Source: Phycisphaerae bacterium (GTDB taxonomy: Bacteria > Planctomycetota > Phycisphaerae > UBA1845 > UTPLA1). Taken from it: a stretch of 64,000 nt of DNA. Shown piece by piece: positions 1 through 8,694 of the stretch. The translations under genes were made by a program, and so were the position numbers. The stretch lies in the NCBI GenBank assembly GCA_023150615.1, contig JAKLKO010000005.1, positions 62,001 to 126,000 on the forward strand, written 5' to 3'. Position 1 is the first letter of the stretch. Every line of letters begins with the position of its first letter. Below the pieces are notes generated by a model. That model was given only the letters and a program-made list of their open reading frames with translations. It did no database searches and was not told the origin of the DNA.

Positions 1-1410
1 CAAGATTCGGGATCCGGGGCGGGTTCCGACGCCGATGCGGGGCAGCCTTCGCCGGGTGCGACGACCACGCAGCCCGTCACGGCGTCGCCCGCCGCGACGC
101 CTTCACTGATACAGAAGCTACCTGACTACTCGGGCGACTGGTGGTCACGCGGGTACCTCACCGGCGACTGGGGCGGCGCACGGACCGAGTTGGCGGAGAA
201 CGGCATCCTCTTCGACTTCGGCCTGACGCAGATCATCCAGGGGAATGCCCACGGCGGGAAAGACACGCACAACGCGTTCCGATACTCCGGTTCGGTCGAT
301 TACACGCTCCGGCTCGACACGGCGCGGATGAAGCTCTGGCCGGGCGGGCTGATCACGCTGCGCGGCGAGACGCAGTTCGGTCAAAGCATCAACAGCAAGG
401 CCGGCTCGCTCGGCGTGGCGAACTTCGACGCGCTCCTGCCGATTCCCGATGAGGGCGGAAAGACGACACTTTCGGAGTTCTACATCACGCAGGCCCTGTC
501 CGAAAAGCTGGTCATCGTGGCCGGGAAGATGGACCTCACGAGCGGGGACGCGAACGAGTTCGCGCACGACGAGCGATCGCAGTTCCTGAACTCCGCGTTC
601 CGCATCAATCCCGTGCTGTTCACCGCCGGGCCGTATACCGCAATGGCCGTCGGCGTGATCGCGTTGCCGACCGACTGGCTGACGATCAGCACATTCGTGA
701 ACGACAACGATCCCGAAGGGGCGGCCACGAAGACCGGCTTCAACACCGCATTTCACGATCGCGACTGGCTGTCGGTTGCGCAGGAATACACGTTCAAGAT
801 CCGGCCGTTCGAGAAGCCCGGGCATCAGCGCTTCGGCTGGTTCTGGACATCGCGCGACTTCGTCGATTTCGCGGGCGATCCGCGGCTTCCGCTGCCCGGC
901 CGCGTGCAGAGCCTCGGGTTCGCGCGCCGCGGCGGGATCGGTTCGCGCGGGATCCGCCCGATTCGCCTTGGGAACACGGTGCTGCGCGCGGACGGGCCGG
1001 ATCGCCGGCCGGACGACTGGGGCCTGTATTACAACTTCGATCAATACCTGCACACGGAGGCGGACGACGCGACGCAGGGCTTCGGCGTCTTCGGCCGGTT
1101 CGGATGGTCGACCGGCGAGTCCAATCCGGTCGAGCAGTTCTACAGTCTGGGCGTCGGCGGCCGCGGGTCGATCCCGACGCGCGACCGCGATACGTGGGGC
1201 ATCGGCTACTACCACGTCAACGTGAGCGACGATCTGCCGGAGCTGCTGGACATGCACAGCGAACAGGGCGTCGAGCTGTACTACAACATCGAGGTGACGC
1301 CCTGGTTGCACATCTCGCCCGACGTGCAGGTGCTCATCGATCCGGGCGCCGGCTTCGACGATCGCGATGTCGCGCTGGTGTACGGCCTGCGCGCGCAGAT
1401 GAGTTTTTGA
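1..1410 (+). CDS. OprB-family carbohydrate porin (5' end outside window)
   Basis: Outer-membrane beta-barrel of the carbohydrate-selective porin (OprB) family, expected to let sugars diffuse into the periplasm. The frame is open from the first base, so the start codon and signal peptide are missing; 469 residues remain. A Ser/Ala/Gly/Pro-rich linker covers about residues 1-38, then the family hallmark YLTGDWGGARTELAENGI at about 52-69. The rest is a typical alternating barrel sequence with many aromatic/Gly strands, and the protein ends in Phe (QMSF), as outer-membrane proteins do. The first Met, at 190, is inside the conserved domain and cannot be the real start. No sugar-transport gene lies downstream, so the substrate cannot be told. 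Confidence 0.85.
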   Translation, partial: QDSGSGAGSDADAGQPSPGATTTQPVTASPAATPSLIQKLPDYSGDWWSRGYLTGDWGGARTELAENGILFDFGLTQIIQGNAHGGKDTHNAFRYSGSVDYTLRLDTARMKLWPGGLITLRGETQFGQSINSKAGSLGVANFDALLPIPDEGGKTTLSEFYITQALSEKLVIVAGKMDLTSGDANEFAHDERSQFLNSAFRINPVLFTAGPYTAMAVGVIALPTDWLTISTFVNDNDPEGAATKTGFNTAFHDRDWLSVAQEYTFKIRPFEKPGHQRFGWFWTSRDFVDFAGDPRLPLPGRVQSLGFARRGGIGSRGIRPIRLGNTVLRADGPDRRPDDWGLYYNFDQYLHTEADDATQGFGVFGRFGWSTGESNPVEQFYSLGVGGRGSIPTRDRDTWGIGYYHVNVSDDLPELLDMHSEQGVELYYNIEVTPWLHISPDVQVLIDPGAGFDDRDVALVYGLRAQMSF

Positions 1411-1605
1411 TTCATGCGCCGCGAGGCTCTAATCGAACTTGTACGATAAGCTCCTCGGCGCATCCGCTGAGAGGATCGCTGGTCCGGACGGGACTGGAGG
1501 CCCGGCCGCGTGGTCGGGTGTCGGAATCGAAGGCTCAGCGCCCGATCATGCCGCGTTTCCGCGGACGTTAGACCGATTATCAGACATCGCTTCGCCGGAA
1601 CTGCG

Positions 1606-1635
1606 TTGATCCGGCCGCGCATCCTTACGTATACT
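1606..1635 (+). promoter_or_regulatory. Sigma-70-like promoter of the lipoprotein gene at 1666
   Basis: TTGATC at 1606-1611 and TATACT at 1630-1635 are 18 bp apart, and the ribosome binding site and GTG start of the next gene follow within about 30 bp. This is a pattern match only; no transcript data. The rest of 1411-1665 shows no convincing gene. Confidence 0.45.
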
Positions 1636-1665
1636 TGAGACGCCGCGCCACAGGAGAGGGACGAC

Positions 1666-2142
1666 GTGCCGACTCGGGCCGTGCCGCCGACAAGACCGAT
1701 CTTGCGACCCGCCCCGCGCAGCGCGGCGTCCGTCGCGGGCTGCATCCTCGCCATTGGCGCGATGGCCGCCCTGCTGGCGTGCCAGACGAACAACGGCGTC
1801 GTGCCGACCGGCTCGATCAACGTCAACGGCGACTGGGTGATTACGTCGACCGTTCCCGACTTCGAATCGGCCTGTATCGCCTTCGCCGACGGTTACCTGG
1901 CAGAATGGCTCGATGGATGCACGACCGATTACCCGGTCATCGTCAGCCAGCTCGTGACCATCTTTGGTGAGCAGGTCTTCGTCGGCGCGACGGTCAACGT
2001 CTTCGGCGAAACGGTGATCGTCATCCTCGATCTGATGCTCCAGGACGATGGCACGTTTGCAGGTTCGATCCGCATCAAGCGCGCAACGTCCGATCAGTTT
2101 GTCAGCTCCTCTGCGACCATGGTCCGCCCGCCCGCGCCATAG
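1666..2142 (+). CDS. Small secreted lipoprotein of unknown function
   Basis: Unrecognised 158-residue protein. The GTG start is chosen because AGGAGAGG sits 7-8 bases upstream. The N-terminus is basic, followed by a hydrophobic stretch (about residues 22-38) and a lipobox LLAC with the modified Cys at 39, so it is probably a lipid-anchored exported protein. After the Cys come about 120 residues beginning with a GDWVITSTVPDFES-like segment and a predicted all-beta alternation (VFVGATVNVFGETVIVILDLML), resembling the many short beta-rich lipoproteins of planctomycetes that describe a compound's effect on a stain or wall; no named family is evident. It lies between a porin gene and another lipoprotein gene, all on the same strand but with separate promoters. 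Confidence 0.7.
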   Translation: MPTRAVPPTRPILRPAPRSAASVAGCILAIGAMAALLACQTNNGVVPTGSINVNGDWVITSTVPDFESACIAFADGYLAEWLDGCTTDYPVIVSQLVTIFGEQVFVGATVNVFGETVIVILDLMLQDDGTFAGSIRIKRATSDQFVSSSATMVRPPAP

Positions 2143-2190
2143 GGGCCGCGCCGCGCGAGGCCGCTCGATCGCATCAGCCGCTCGCGACCC

Positions 2191-2219
2191 TTGTGCGCCC
2201 GGACGGCCCTCTCTATACT
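2191..2219 (+). promoter_or_regulatory. Promoter TTGTGC-N17-TATACT, almost leaderless
   Basis: TTGTGC at 2191-2196 and TATACT at 2214-2219 with a 17-bp spacer. The ATG at 2229 lies only nine bases after the -10 box, so transcription should begin at or just before the start codon. This argues against the upstream GTG at 2193, which falls inside the -35 box. The same -35 hexamer and spacer recur at 3174 and 33261. Confidence 0.5.
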
Positions 2220-2228
2220 CGCCCGCGC

Positions 2229-3041
2229 ATGCCGATTGCGCGGATCTCCTGCCGCTTGTTCGTCGCCGCCGCAATGCCGATATTGCTCGCGGGCTGCGAT
2301 GATTCGCGTCGCCGGCCGACCTCGGAAACGTGGAAGGCCGAGCCCGCCGTGATCGAGTTTGAGGGCCGAAGGCTCGATGAGAACACACCGCCGAAAGACG
2401 TCGCCATCATCTTTCTCGAGGTGTTGAAGCGCGGCCAGGCGATCCGGAAGGCCGGCATGGGCGATCCGAAGAACGTCGAGCGATACCGTGAGATCGAGCG
2501 TTTGATCTGGCGCTTTTCCGCGGCCGACGCGGTGCTCAAGGCGGCGGAAGCGGACCCGTTTCACATCGTGCCGAAGCGCCTGTCGCCCGAGCGCGCCGTC
2601 GAGATCATCTCCGCCTTCTGGACTCCGACCGTTGCGCACTACCTCGACGGCATCCGCGCCGAGACGGCGGTTGAGTCCGGACCGTCGAAGGATGAGCGGG
2701 TGGTCCGCATCCAGGCCGGCAATCCGCGAGACCGCGCGGTGCTCCGCGAGATCAGCGAGTCGCTTTCCGGCCAGCGCGATCCGAGCGGTGCACCGCTCGT
2801 GGCCGGTTCGCCGCTGTTCGAGCAGCGCTTGCGCGAGGCGGCGGTCGCGCGGGGCGTGAACCCATCGCCGGATGCCACGATCGAGATCGGACTGACACGC
2901 TTCGGCCCGTACTGGCGGATCAGGTCGGTGAAGCTTGCGCCGCCGATCTCGTCGGCCATGGCCCGGCCGCGGGCGATCTTCCCCAGGCCATCGCCGCGGC
3001 CGCGCTCAACGCAGCCGACAAGCGCCTCTCCGGCGAGCTGA
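2229..3041 (+). CDS. Lipoprotein of unknown function, 3' end probably frameshifted
   Basis: Unrecognised exported lipoprotein. Starting at ATG 2229 the protein begins with a short basic end and hydrophobic stretch and has a classic lipobox LLAGC (residues 19-23). The mature part is helical and charged, about 240 residues, with FGPYWRIRSVKLA near residues 227-239. After about base 2940 this frame turns into Pro/Arg/Ser-rich sequence typical of an out-of-frame reading, whereas the frame one base back (from GCC at 2939) continues with GC-rich third positions and a natural sequence (ADLVGHGPAAGDLPQ) to a TGA at 3095-3097. The likely intact gene therefore spans 2229-3097 with a one-base lesion around 2937-2945. 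Either a real mutation or an assembly error. Confidence 0.65.
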   Translation: MPIARISCRLFVAAAMPILLAGCDDSRRRPTSETWKAEPAVIEFEGRRLDENTPPKDVAIIFLEVLKRGQAIRKAGMGDPKNVERYREIERLIWRFSAADAVLKAAEADPFHIVPKRLSPERAVEIISAFWTPTVAHYLDGIRAETAVESGPSKDERVVRIQAGNPRDRAVLREISESLSGQRDPSGAPLVAGSPLFEQRLREAAVARGVNPSPDATIEIGLTRFGPYWRIRSVKLAPPISSAMARPRAIFPRPSPRPRSTQPTSASPAS

Positions 3042-3173
3042 GCCTCAACTCGCCCGAATCCACCTCCACGTCTCCGGCTGAATCGGATGTGCGATGACGG
3101 CGGTTTTTGCGGACGCTGCGCAAAACCTGCGCCCTGGCTAAAGAAGTTCTTCTGCCTCCGCCGAATCTGTTGT

Positions 3174-3202
3174 TTGTGCAATTTGCGCAGTTTACCTATA
3201 TT
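3174..3202 (+). promoter_or_regulatory. Promoter TTGTGC-N17-TATATT with overlapping inverted repeat
   Basis: TTGTGC at 3174-3179 and TATATT at 3197-3202, 17-bp spacer, about 190 bases upstream of the B12-binding-fold gene. A near-perfect palindrome overlaps the -35 box: TGTGCAA (3175-3181), one base, TTGCGCA (3183-3189). The 8-mer TGCGCAAA at 3117-3124 is the exact reverse complement of TTTGCGCA at 3182-3189, so the region has operator-like half sites. The rest of 3098-3394 holds no gene I can support. Confidence 0.45.
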
Positions 3203-3394
3203 AACGCACTGGACTCGATCCGAGTTGGTGTGCGAGTTCGGGTGTTGGTTGTGTAAGAGTCGCGCGGAGGCGCAGCAGACGTTTGAACCGGCGGTTCCTG
3301 CCGGCGCAGCTCGGAGAGCGGCGGGCGTGACCTGCGACGGCGCGGTCACGGACGGATTCAACGGGCGCGTTGGCAAGGCCAAAGGAGTCACGCG

Positions 3395-4144
3395 GTGATG
3401 AGGCAGGAGAGCACGTTTACGGGTCTGTTTGAGCAGTACATGGAGCCGCTGGTCGAGGGTCGCCGGCAGACATGTCGGAGCCTGGTGCTCGACGCGCTGC
3501 GGTCGGGCGGCGAACCAACGCGGATCTATCACGAAGTGCTCTGGCCGGCGATGGAGCGCGTGGATCGGCTGTACCGCGAGGACCGGATCTCGACGGCGAT
3601 CCAGAACATGGCGGCGCGGATCAACCGCGTCGTGGCGGATCAGATCCAGTCGTTTCTGCCGATTCAGCCCTCGAACGGCAAGCGCATCCTGATCACCTGC
3701 GCCGCGGGCGAGCAGGAGGAGCTCGGCGCACAGATGTGCGCGGACCTGTTCGAGTCAAACGGCTGGGATGTCTACTTTCTCGGCGGCGGCGTGCCGAACG
3801 ATGAGATCCTGTCGCTGGTCGGGCAACTTCGCCCCGACATTCTGATGATCTTCGGCAGCCGGCCGCAGGATGCGCCGGTGGCGCGGCAATTGATCGACGA
3901 GATCCGCGCGATCGACGCCGTGCCGCAGATGAACATTCTCGTTTCGGGCGGCGTTTTCAATCGCGCGGCGGGACTCTGGAAGGAGGTCCGCGCCGACCTG
4001 TTCGCCGAGACGGCGGTCGAGGCGCTGGACCTGGCATCCACGGCGCCGCCGCGGACGGCGGAGCGGCGCAGTCCGAATGCACCCAAGAAGCGGCGACGCC
4101 GACGGCGGCCGCCGTTGCTGGTCCAGCCGGGCGAGGAGGATTGA
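3395..4144 (+). CDS. Cobalamin-binding-fold sensor-like protein lacking the axial His
   Basis: 249-residue protein with the two-part architecture of B12-binding regulators: a helical B12-binding-2 cap (about residues 10-88) and a Rossmann-type B12-binding domain (about 95-212, RILITCAAGEQEELG, DVYFLGGGVP, ILVSGG). Relatives such as CarH/LitR carry GEQHELG, whose His ligates cobalt; here the His is Glu108, so base-off/His-on binding is not possible and cobalamin may not bind at all. No DNA-binding domain is present, but a very basic tail (KKRRRRRR, about 231-238) could bind nucleic acid or membrane. Start is GTG 3395 or ATG 3398 after AAAGGAG. It converges on a FixJ-type regulator 12 bases away, so a role in the same sensory circuit is plausible but inferred. 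Confidence 0.75.
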   Translation: MMRQESTFTGLFEQYMEPLVEGRRQTCRSLVLDALRSGGEPTRIYHEVLWPAMERVDRLYREDRISTAIQNMAARINRVVADQIQSFLPIQPSNGKRILITCAAGEQEELGAQMCADLFESNGWDVYFLGGGVPNDEILSLVGQLRPDILMIFGSRPQDAPVARQLIDEIRAIDAVPQMNILVSGGVFNRAAGLWKEVRADLFAETAVEALDLASTAPPRTAERRSPNAPKKRRRRRRPPLLVQPGEED

Positions 4145-4156
4145 TCGGCCCGCGTC

Positions 4157-4864
4157 CTACGGGGGCGGCGTCCCGTCGGCGGATGGGGGGCGGGTCTCTG
4201 CGGATGGCGGCGGACTTGCGCGGTTCGCGAGCCCCGCGGCGACCGTAACGCGGACGAGGTCGGCGACGCCCCTTACTCCGAGTTTGCGCATGATGTGGGC
4301 GCGGTGGACCTCGACCGTTTTCTGGCTGAGGTCCAAGTTGGTTGCGATTTCCTTGCTGGGCAGTCCATCGATGACGAGTTGCATCACTTCGCGTTCGCGC
4401 GGCGTGAGCTGTGCGTAGCGCTCCCAAGTGTCGGCGTGCTCGGCGCGGGCGGCCTGTTGCTGGCGGTCCAGTTCGATGGCGTTGCGCACGCGCTCGATGA
4501 GCGCCTGATCGTTGAACGGTTTTTCGAGGAAATCCACGGCGCCGTTGCGCATCGCGCGGACGGCCATGGACACGTCGCCATGCCCGGTCACGAAGATGAT
4601 CGGCAGGTCGATGCGGTGCGCGACGAACCAGTCCTGAAGTTCGAGACCGCTCATGCCCGGCATTCGGACGTCGAGCACGACGCAGCCGCGCTGCCACGGC
4701 TTCCAGCTGGAAAGGAACTCGGCCGCCGACGCGAAGGTCTCGACGCGCTGCTGCACCGATTCGAGCAGCCAGCGGATGGAGTCGCGCGCCGCCGCGTCGT
4801 CGTCGATTACGAAGGCCGTCGGCGGCTGTGTCGCGTGCGCGGACGATGGCTGCGAGTGCGCCAT
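4157..4864 (-). CDS. FixJ/NarL-type response regulator
   Basis: Two-component response regulator of 235 residues from the ATG at 4864. The receiver domain (about 16-130) shows the acidic pair IDDD (20-23), phosphoacceptor D65 in VVLDVRMPGMSG, T93 in the FVTGHGD switch and K115 in FLEKPF. A LuxR/FixJ-type helix-turn-helix follows (about 150-207, LTPREREVMQLVIDG, KEIATNLDLSQKTVEVHRAHIM), then a Pro/Ser-rich tail. An upstream in-frame ATG at 4912 is possible, but the domain starts much later. It lies 275 bases downstream of, and in the same orientation as, the large PAS histidine kinase, its obvious partner. A 10-bp palindrome, TCGGTACCGA, is at 4966-4975 in the gap. Confidence 0.9.
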   Translation of the reverse strand: MAHSQPSSAHATQPPTAFVIDDDAAARDSIRWLLESVQQRVETFASAAEFLSSWKPWQRGCVVLDVRMPGMSGLELQDWFVAHRIDLPIIFVTGHGDVSMAVRAMRNGAVDFLEKPFNDQALIERVRNAIELDRQQQAARAEHADTWERYAQLTPREREVMQLVIDGLPSKEIATNLDLSQKTVEVHRAHIMRKLGVRGVADLVRVTVAAGLANRASPPPSAETRPPSADGTPPP

Positions 4865-5139
4865 CCTGAGCTTCTCCGAGTTGACCCGAACATGAAACAT
4901 CGTACCCGCCATGTGGGAATACGCTACACCTTTCGCCGCTCCCGCCGGGTGCTGCGAAATACTCGTCGGTACCGACCCCGAGGTTTTCCCGGGGTTCCAC
5001 CACGTCTCTCTCGGGTATATGCGTTATTCGAGTGCGAGTTTTGACGCGAAATCCGGCGGAATAAAGAACTTCAGATGCTTCGGCAGCGAGCGCTCGGGCT
5101 GCCGCTCTGCCGAACATCTGATCGGTACGCCGCAGCGGC

Positions 5140-8100
5140 CTAGGTATTTGTTGGTATGGCGACTCCCCGCGGAAGGGTCAGGCAGAAGGTCGTGCCTCCG
5201 CCCGGCCGCGGCATGGCGCGCAGCACGCCACCGTGGGCTTCCGCGATCGATCGGCTGATCGACAGGCCCATTCCGAGCCCGTCCGGCTTCGTGGTATAGA
5301 ACGACTCGAACACGCGTTCGAGCAGCTCCGTCGGGATTCCGCAGCCGCGGTCGCGGACGAGGAGCCGGACCCCCCCCGCTTCATCCTGTGCGGTTTCGAT
5401 GGTCAGTTGCCGCTGGTGGGCGGGCACGTCGGCCATGGCCTCGCAGCCGTTGCGGATCAGGTTCATCAGAATCTGCTCGATCTGGATGTCGTCGCCCTGG
5501 ACCGGCGGGAGGTCATCAGCGAGCTGGAGGCGCAGGTCGACCTTTTCGAGGACGCCGGGCCGTGACAACTCGACGGACTCGCGGACGAGGCGATTGACGT
5601 CGAGCGCGGCGAACGCGGGCTCGCGTCGCCGGACGAAGCGCTGCAATCGCCGCACGATCTCTCCGGCGCGGGCGGACTGCTCCGCAATGTTCTTGAGGGC
5701 CGCCTGTAGTGAGTTATCCGGTAGCTCGCCCGACTTCATGCGAAGCAGGCAGCCGCGGGCATAGTTCGTTAGCGCGGCGAGGGGCTGGTTGAGTTCGTGG
5801 GCGATACCGGTGGCGAGTTCGCCCATGAGGCTGACGCGCGCGACGTGGGCAAGGTCGGCGAGATGGCGTCGAACCTGCTCTTCGGCGCGGCGGCGCTGCG
5901 CGTACTCGACTTCCATGGCGCGGTTGGCCTCCTGGAGTGCGGCCGTTCGCTGCACGACGCGGGCCTCGAGCTCATCGTGGGCGGCGCGGAGGGCGTCTTC
6001 GGCGGCCTTGCGGCGCTGGACCTCGCGCTGCGCTTCGTCGTAGAGGATGGCGGTTTCGGCGGCACGGGCCTCGGCGTCGGCGCGGGCGGCGACGAGCTGG
6101 GCGTAAAGCGCGGCGTTCTCGAGCGCGACGGCGGCGGCGTCGGCCACGGCCTGGAGCGTCTGCACGTCAGTCTCCGAGATCGGGCGCGGGTTGGACCAGT
6201 GCACACCCATCGCGCCCATCGGGTCGGCGGAGCGGATGGGGACGAAGGCGATCTCGGCGTCGGCGGCCGGATCGCCGTCCGACACCTTGCCGTTGGCGAG
6301 GACGAGCGGTCGCCGATCGGCGGCGCAGCGTTCGGCGTGTTGCAGATACGATTCTGGCGGTTCGTTCAGCGCAGAAGCACAGGTGAGGTCGGGGTCGATC
6401 CGCAGCGTTGAGTCGCCATCGCGCAGGACGCCGATGACGGCGGGCGCGCCGCAGAGATCGAGAACGGCCTCCCGAACGAGGCGGAGAACGGCCGGGCGCT
6501 CGATGGCGCGGGACAAGCTCTGGAGGAGACGGACGAGTCGCTCGAGGACGGCGCGTTCGCGCTCGAGACTGAGTTCCATGCGTTTGCGGAGGGTGATGTT
6601 GGCGAAGGCGCCGAAGGCGCGGGCGGGCCTGCCTTCCTCGAACTGGACGCGGCCGACGGCACGGACCCAGATGCGGTTTCCGCGCGCGGTGATGAGTTCG
6701 AGTTCGAGGTCCCAGGGTTCTCCGGTCTGCATCGCGCGTTCGACGGTCCGTGCGATGATCTCGCGGCTGCCGGGGGCGTAGAAAGAAAGGGCGGTTTGCA
6801 GGGTGGGCACGTACTCGGCCGGATCGACCTCGTGGATGCGGTGGGTCTGCTCCGTCCAGTAGAGGTTGCCGGTAAGGAAGTCGAGTTCCCAGCCGCCGAT
6901 CTCGGCGACGGCGTTGGTCTGTTCGAGCAGGCGATCGCGCCGACGCGTGTCCGTCACGTCGCGCCCGATTCCGTAAGTGACGTTATCGTCGGCGGAATAG
7001 CTGAGTCGGCCGTGGATCCAGCGGGTGGAGCCGTCGCGGGCACGGGCACGGACCTCGACCGCGACGACGCCGCCGCCGCTGGTCGCGGCCGTCAGCGCGG
7101 CGGCGAAGGCGGCGTGGTCGTCCGGGTGCGTCAGTTCGAGCACCGGCCGGCCGACGAGCTCGGTCGCGTCGCGCCCGAGGGTCCGGGCGAGGGCGGGATT
7201 GACGCGGCGGAATCGTCCATCGGGCGTGATTTCGGCCATGAGGTCGAAGGCGGATTCGAAGAGCCGATCGCGTTGTTCTTCGGCGCGGTGGGTGGCGCTG
7301 GTGTCGATCATGACGCCGTAGACGCGGAGGGGGTCGCCGGGCGCGTGGTCGACCTCGACGGTGTCGTGGATCCAGACGACTCGGCCGTCGGCGGCGATCA
7401 TGCGGTATTCGAAGACGTGCGACTTGCCGCCGAGGGTCTGCGCGCGGCAGAAGGCGATGGCGGCGTCGCGGTCGTCGGGATGGAGGTGGTCCACCCAGAA
7501 GTTCGGCGCGCACCACTGTTCGACCGTGTAGCCGAGCAGCGAACCGGGTGCGCCGTGGACGTAGGTGAACCGCATGGTGGCGGCGTCGGCCTCCCAGGCG
7601 ATGACGCCGACGCGGGCAACGACGCTCTGGTAGCGTTCCTCGGTGCTTCGAAGCGCGGCCTCGACGCGTTTGCGTTCGGTGAGGACTTCGGTAAAGAGCA
7701 TCACGCCGCCGATTTCGCCGCGGTCGTTGTGCCAGGGTCGGATTTCCCATCGGACCCAGTCGACCGATCCATCGAGTCGCGTGAAGAGGTCTTCGTCGCA
7801 GCGTTCGATCGCGCCGGCGAGGCATCGGCGGTGGATCTCCTTCCACCGTTCGGGGATCTCGGGGAAGACCTCGTAGTGCGACCGGCCGGTGAGGTCGACG
7901 TCACCGAGCCGATAGTCGGCGAGCCAGCGTCGACTGAAGGCGATGTAGCGCATCTGGGTGTCGAACATGGCGACGGCGGCGGGGGAATGATCGAGCATGA
8001 GTCGCAGGTTTGCCGCGCTCTGGGCGAGTGCCTCGGCGGCGCGCTTGCGCTCGGTGATGTCGCGGAGGAGGGCCTGGATGGCGGGTCGGCCGCCGAAGTC

Positions 8101-8694
8101 GCAGGGGGAGGCGGTGGCCTCGACGTCGACGACAGAGCCGTCGAGTCGGCAGACGCGGATTTCGATGAGGGGCGCGACCTCGCGTTCGCGAAGGACGCGC
8201 TGGATTCGCGAGCGCACGAGGTCGCGCGAGGCATCGACCGCGCGGTCGAGAATCGGCGTGCCGATGAGTTTGCCGGTCGAGTCGGCTCCGAAGAGCTGCA
8301 CGGCGGCGGGGTTAGCGTAGAGGATGAGGTTGCCGTCATGCACGAGAACGGCGTTGGGGTTGATCTCGACGAGGGCGCGGTAGTTCTGCTCGCTCCGGAC
8401 GAGATCGACCTCGGCGCGGCGACGCACGGATCGCGAGATGAGCAGAAGGACGATGATGCCGGACTCGGCGATGATGCAGGTGAGCGCGGGCAGGAGATAG
8501 GACGGCGCGGCGGCGAGCGGCTCGGCCGGTTCGGCGGCGCGTTGCGCATCGGCGGACGGCGCGCGCGTCGCGCTGTGCGCGGAATGCGTTGATGCGACCG
8601 CGACGACGATGATCAGCGACGCGAGGAGAACGCGTCGCATGCCGGCGTGAGACGTGCGCGGACGCCGGGAGGCCGGACCTCGCGAATTCGGCAT
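5140..8694 (-). CDS. Multi-PAS/GAF sensor histidine kinase (FixL/DctB-like core)
   Basis: Membrane sensor kinase of 1184 residues. ATG 8694 is preferred to 8760 because GGGAGGGAATCC precedes it. Two hydrophobic segments lie at about 20-38 and 66-88 with a short Ala-rich loop between, so there is little periplasmic domain. Then come five PAS/PAC units (about 100-720; several with D-I-T-E-R-K-R-like ends), a GAF domain (about 735-890), a coiled coil, HisKA with phosphorylated His966 in GIAHELNQPLAALTNYARG, and HATPase with N-box NLIRNGCEAM (around 1078), G1 DRGCGIP and G2 GLGMGLS (1139-1145). No haem-binding PAS signature could be confirmed by eye, so the signal is unknown. Autophosphorylation and transfer to the neighbouring FixJ-like D65 is the expected reaction. 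Confidence 0.92.
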   Translation of the reverse strand: MPNSRGPASRRPRTSHAGMRRVLLASLIIVVAVASTHSAHSATRAPSADAQRAAEPAEPLAAAPSYLLPALTCIIAESGIIVLLLISRSVRRRAEVDLVRSEQNYRALVEINPNAVLVHDGNLILYANPAAVQLFGADSTGKLIGTPILDRAVDASRDLVRSRIQRVLREREVAPLIEIRVCRLDGSVVDVEATASPCDFGGRPAIQALLRDITERKRAAEALAQSAANLRLMLDHSPAAVAMFDTQMRYIAFSRRWLADYRLGDVDLTGRSHYEVFPEIPERWKEIHRRCLAGAIERCDEDLFTRLDGSVDWVRWEIRPWHNDRGEIGGVMLFTEVLTERKRVEAALRSTEERYQSVVARVGVIAWEADAATMRFTYVHGAPGSLLGYTVEQWCAPNFWVDHLHPDDRDAAIAFCRAQTLGGKSHVFEYRMIAADGRVVWIHDTVEVDHAPGDPLRVYGVMIDTSATHRAEEQRDRLFESAFDLMAEITPDGRFRRVNPALARTLGRDATELVGRPVLELTHPDDHAAFAAALTAATSGGGVVAVEVRARARDGSTRWIHGRLSYSADDNVTYGIGRDVTDTRRRDRLLEQTNAVAEIGGWELDFLTGNLYWTEQTHRIHEVDPAEYVPTLQTALSFYAPGSREIIARTVERAMQTGEPWDLELELITARGNRIWVRAVGRVQFEEGRPARAFGAFANITLRKRMELSLERERAVLERLVRLLQSLSRAIERPAVLRLVREAVLDLCGAPAVIGVLRDGDSTLRIDPDLTCASALNEPPESYLQHAERCAADRRPLVLANGKVSDGDPAADAEIAFVPIRSADPMGAMGVHWSNPRPISETDVQTLQAVADAAAVALENAALYAQLVAARADAEARAAETAILYDEAQREVQRRKAAEDALRAAHDELEARVVQRTAALQEANRAMEVEYAQRRRAEEQVRRHLADLAHVARVSLMGELATGIAHELNQPLAALTNYARGCLLRMKSGELPDNSLQAALKNIAEQSARAGEIVRRLQRFVRRREPAFAALDVNRLVRESVELSRPGVLEKVDLRLQLADDLPPVQGDDIQIEQILMNLIRNGCEAMADVPAHQRQLTIETAQDEAGGVRLLVRDRGCGIPTELLERVFESFYTTKPDGLGMGLSISRSIAEAHGGVLRAMPRPGGGTTFCLTLPRGVAIPTNT

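Noticed and set aside
6796-8592. A long rightward open frame opposite the histidine kinase
   Set aside because: Antisense to well-defined PAS domains; product is Gly/Ala/Asp/Val-rich without recognisable motifs.
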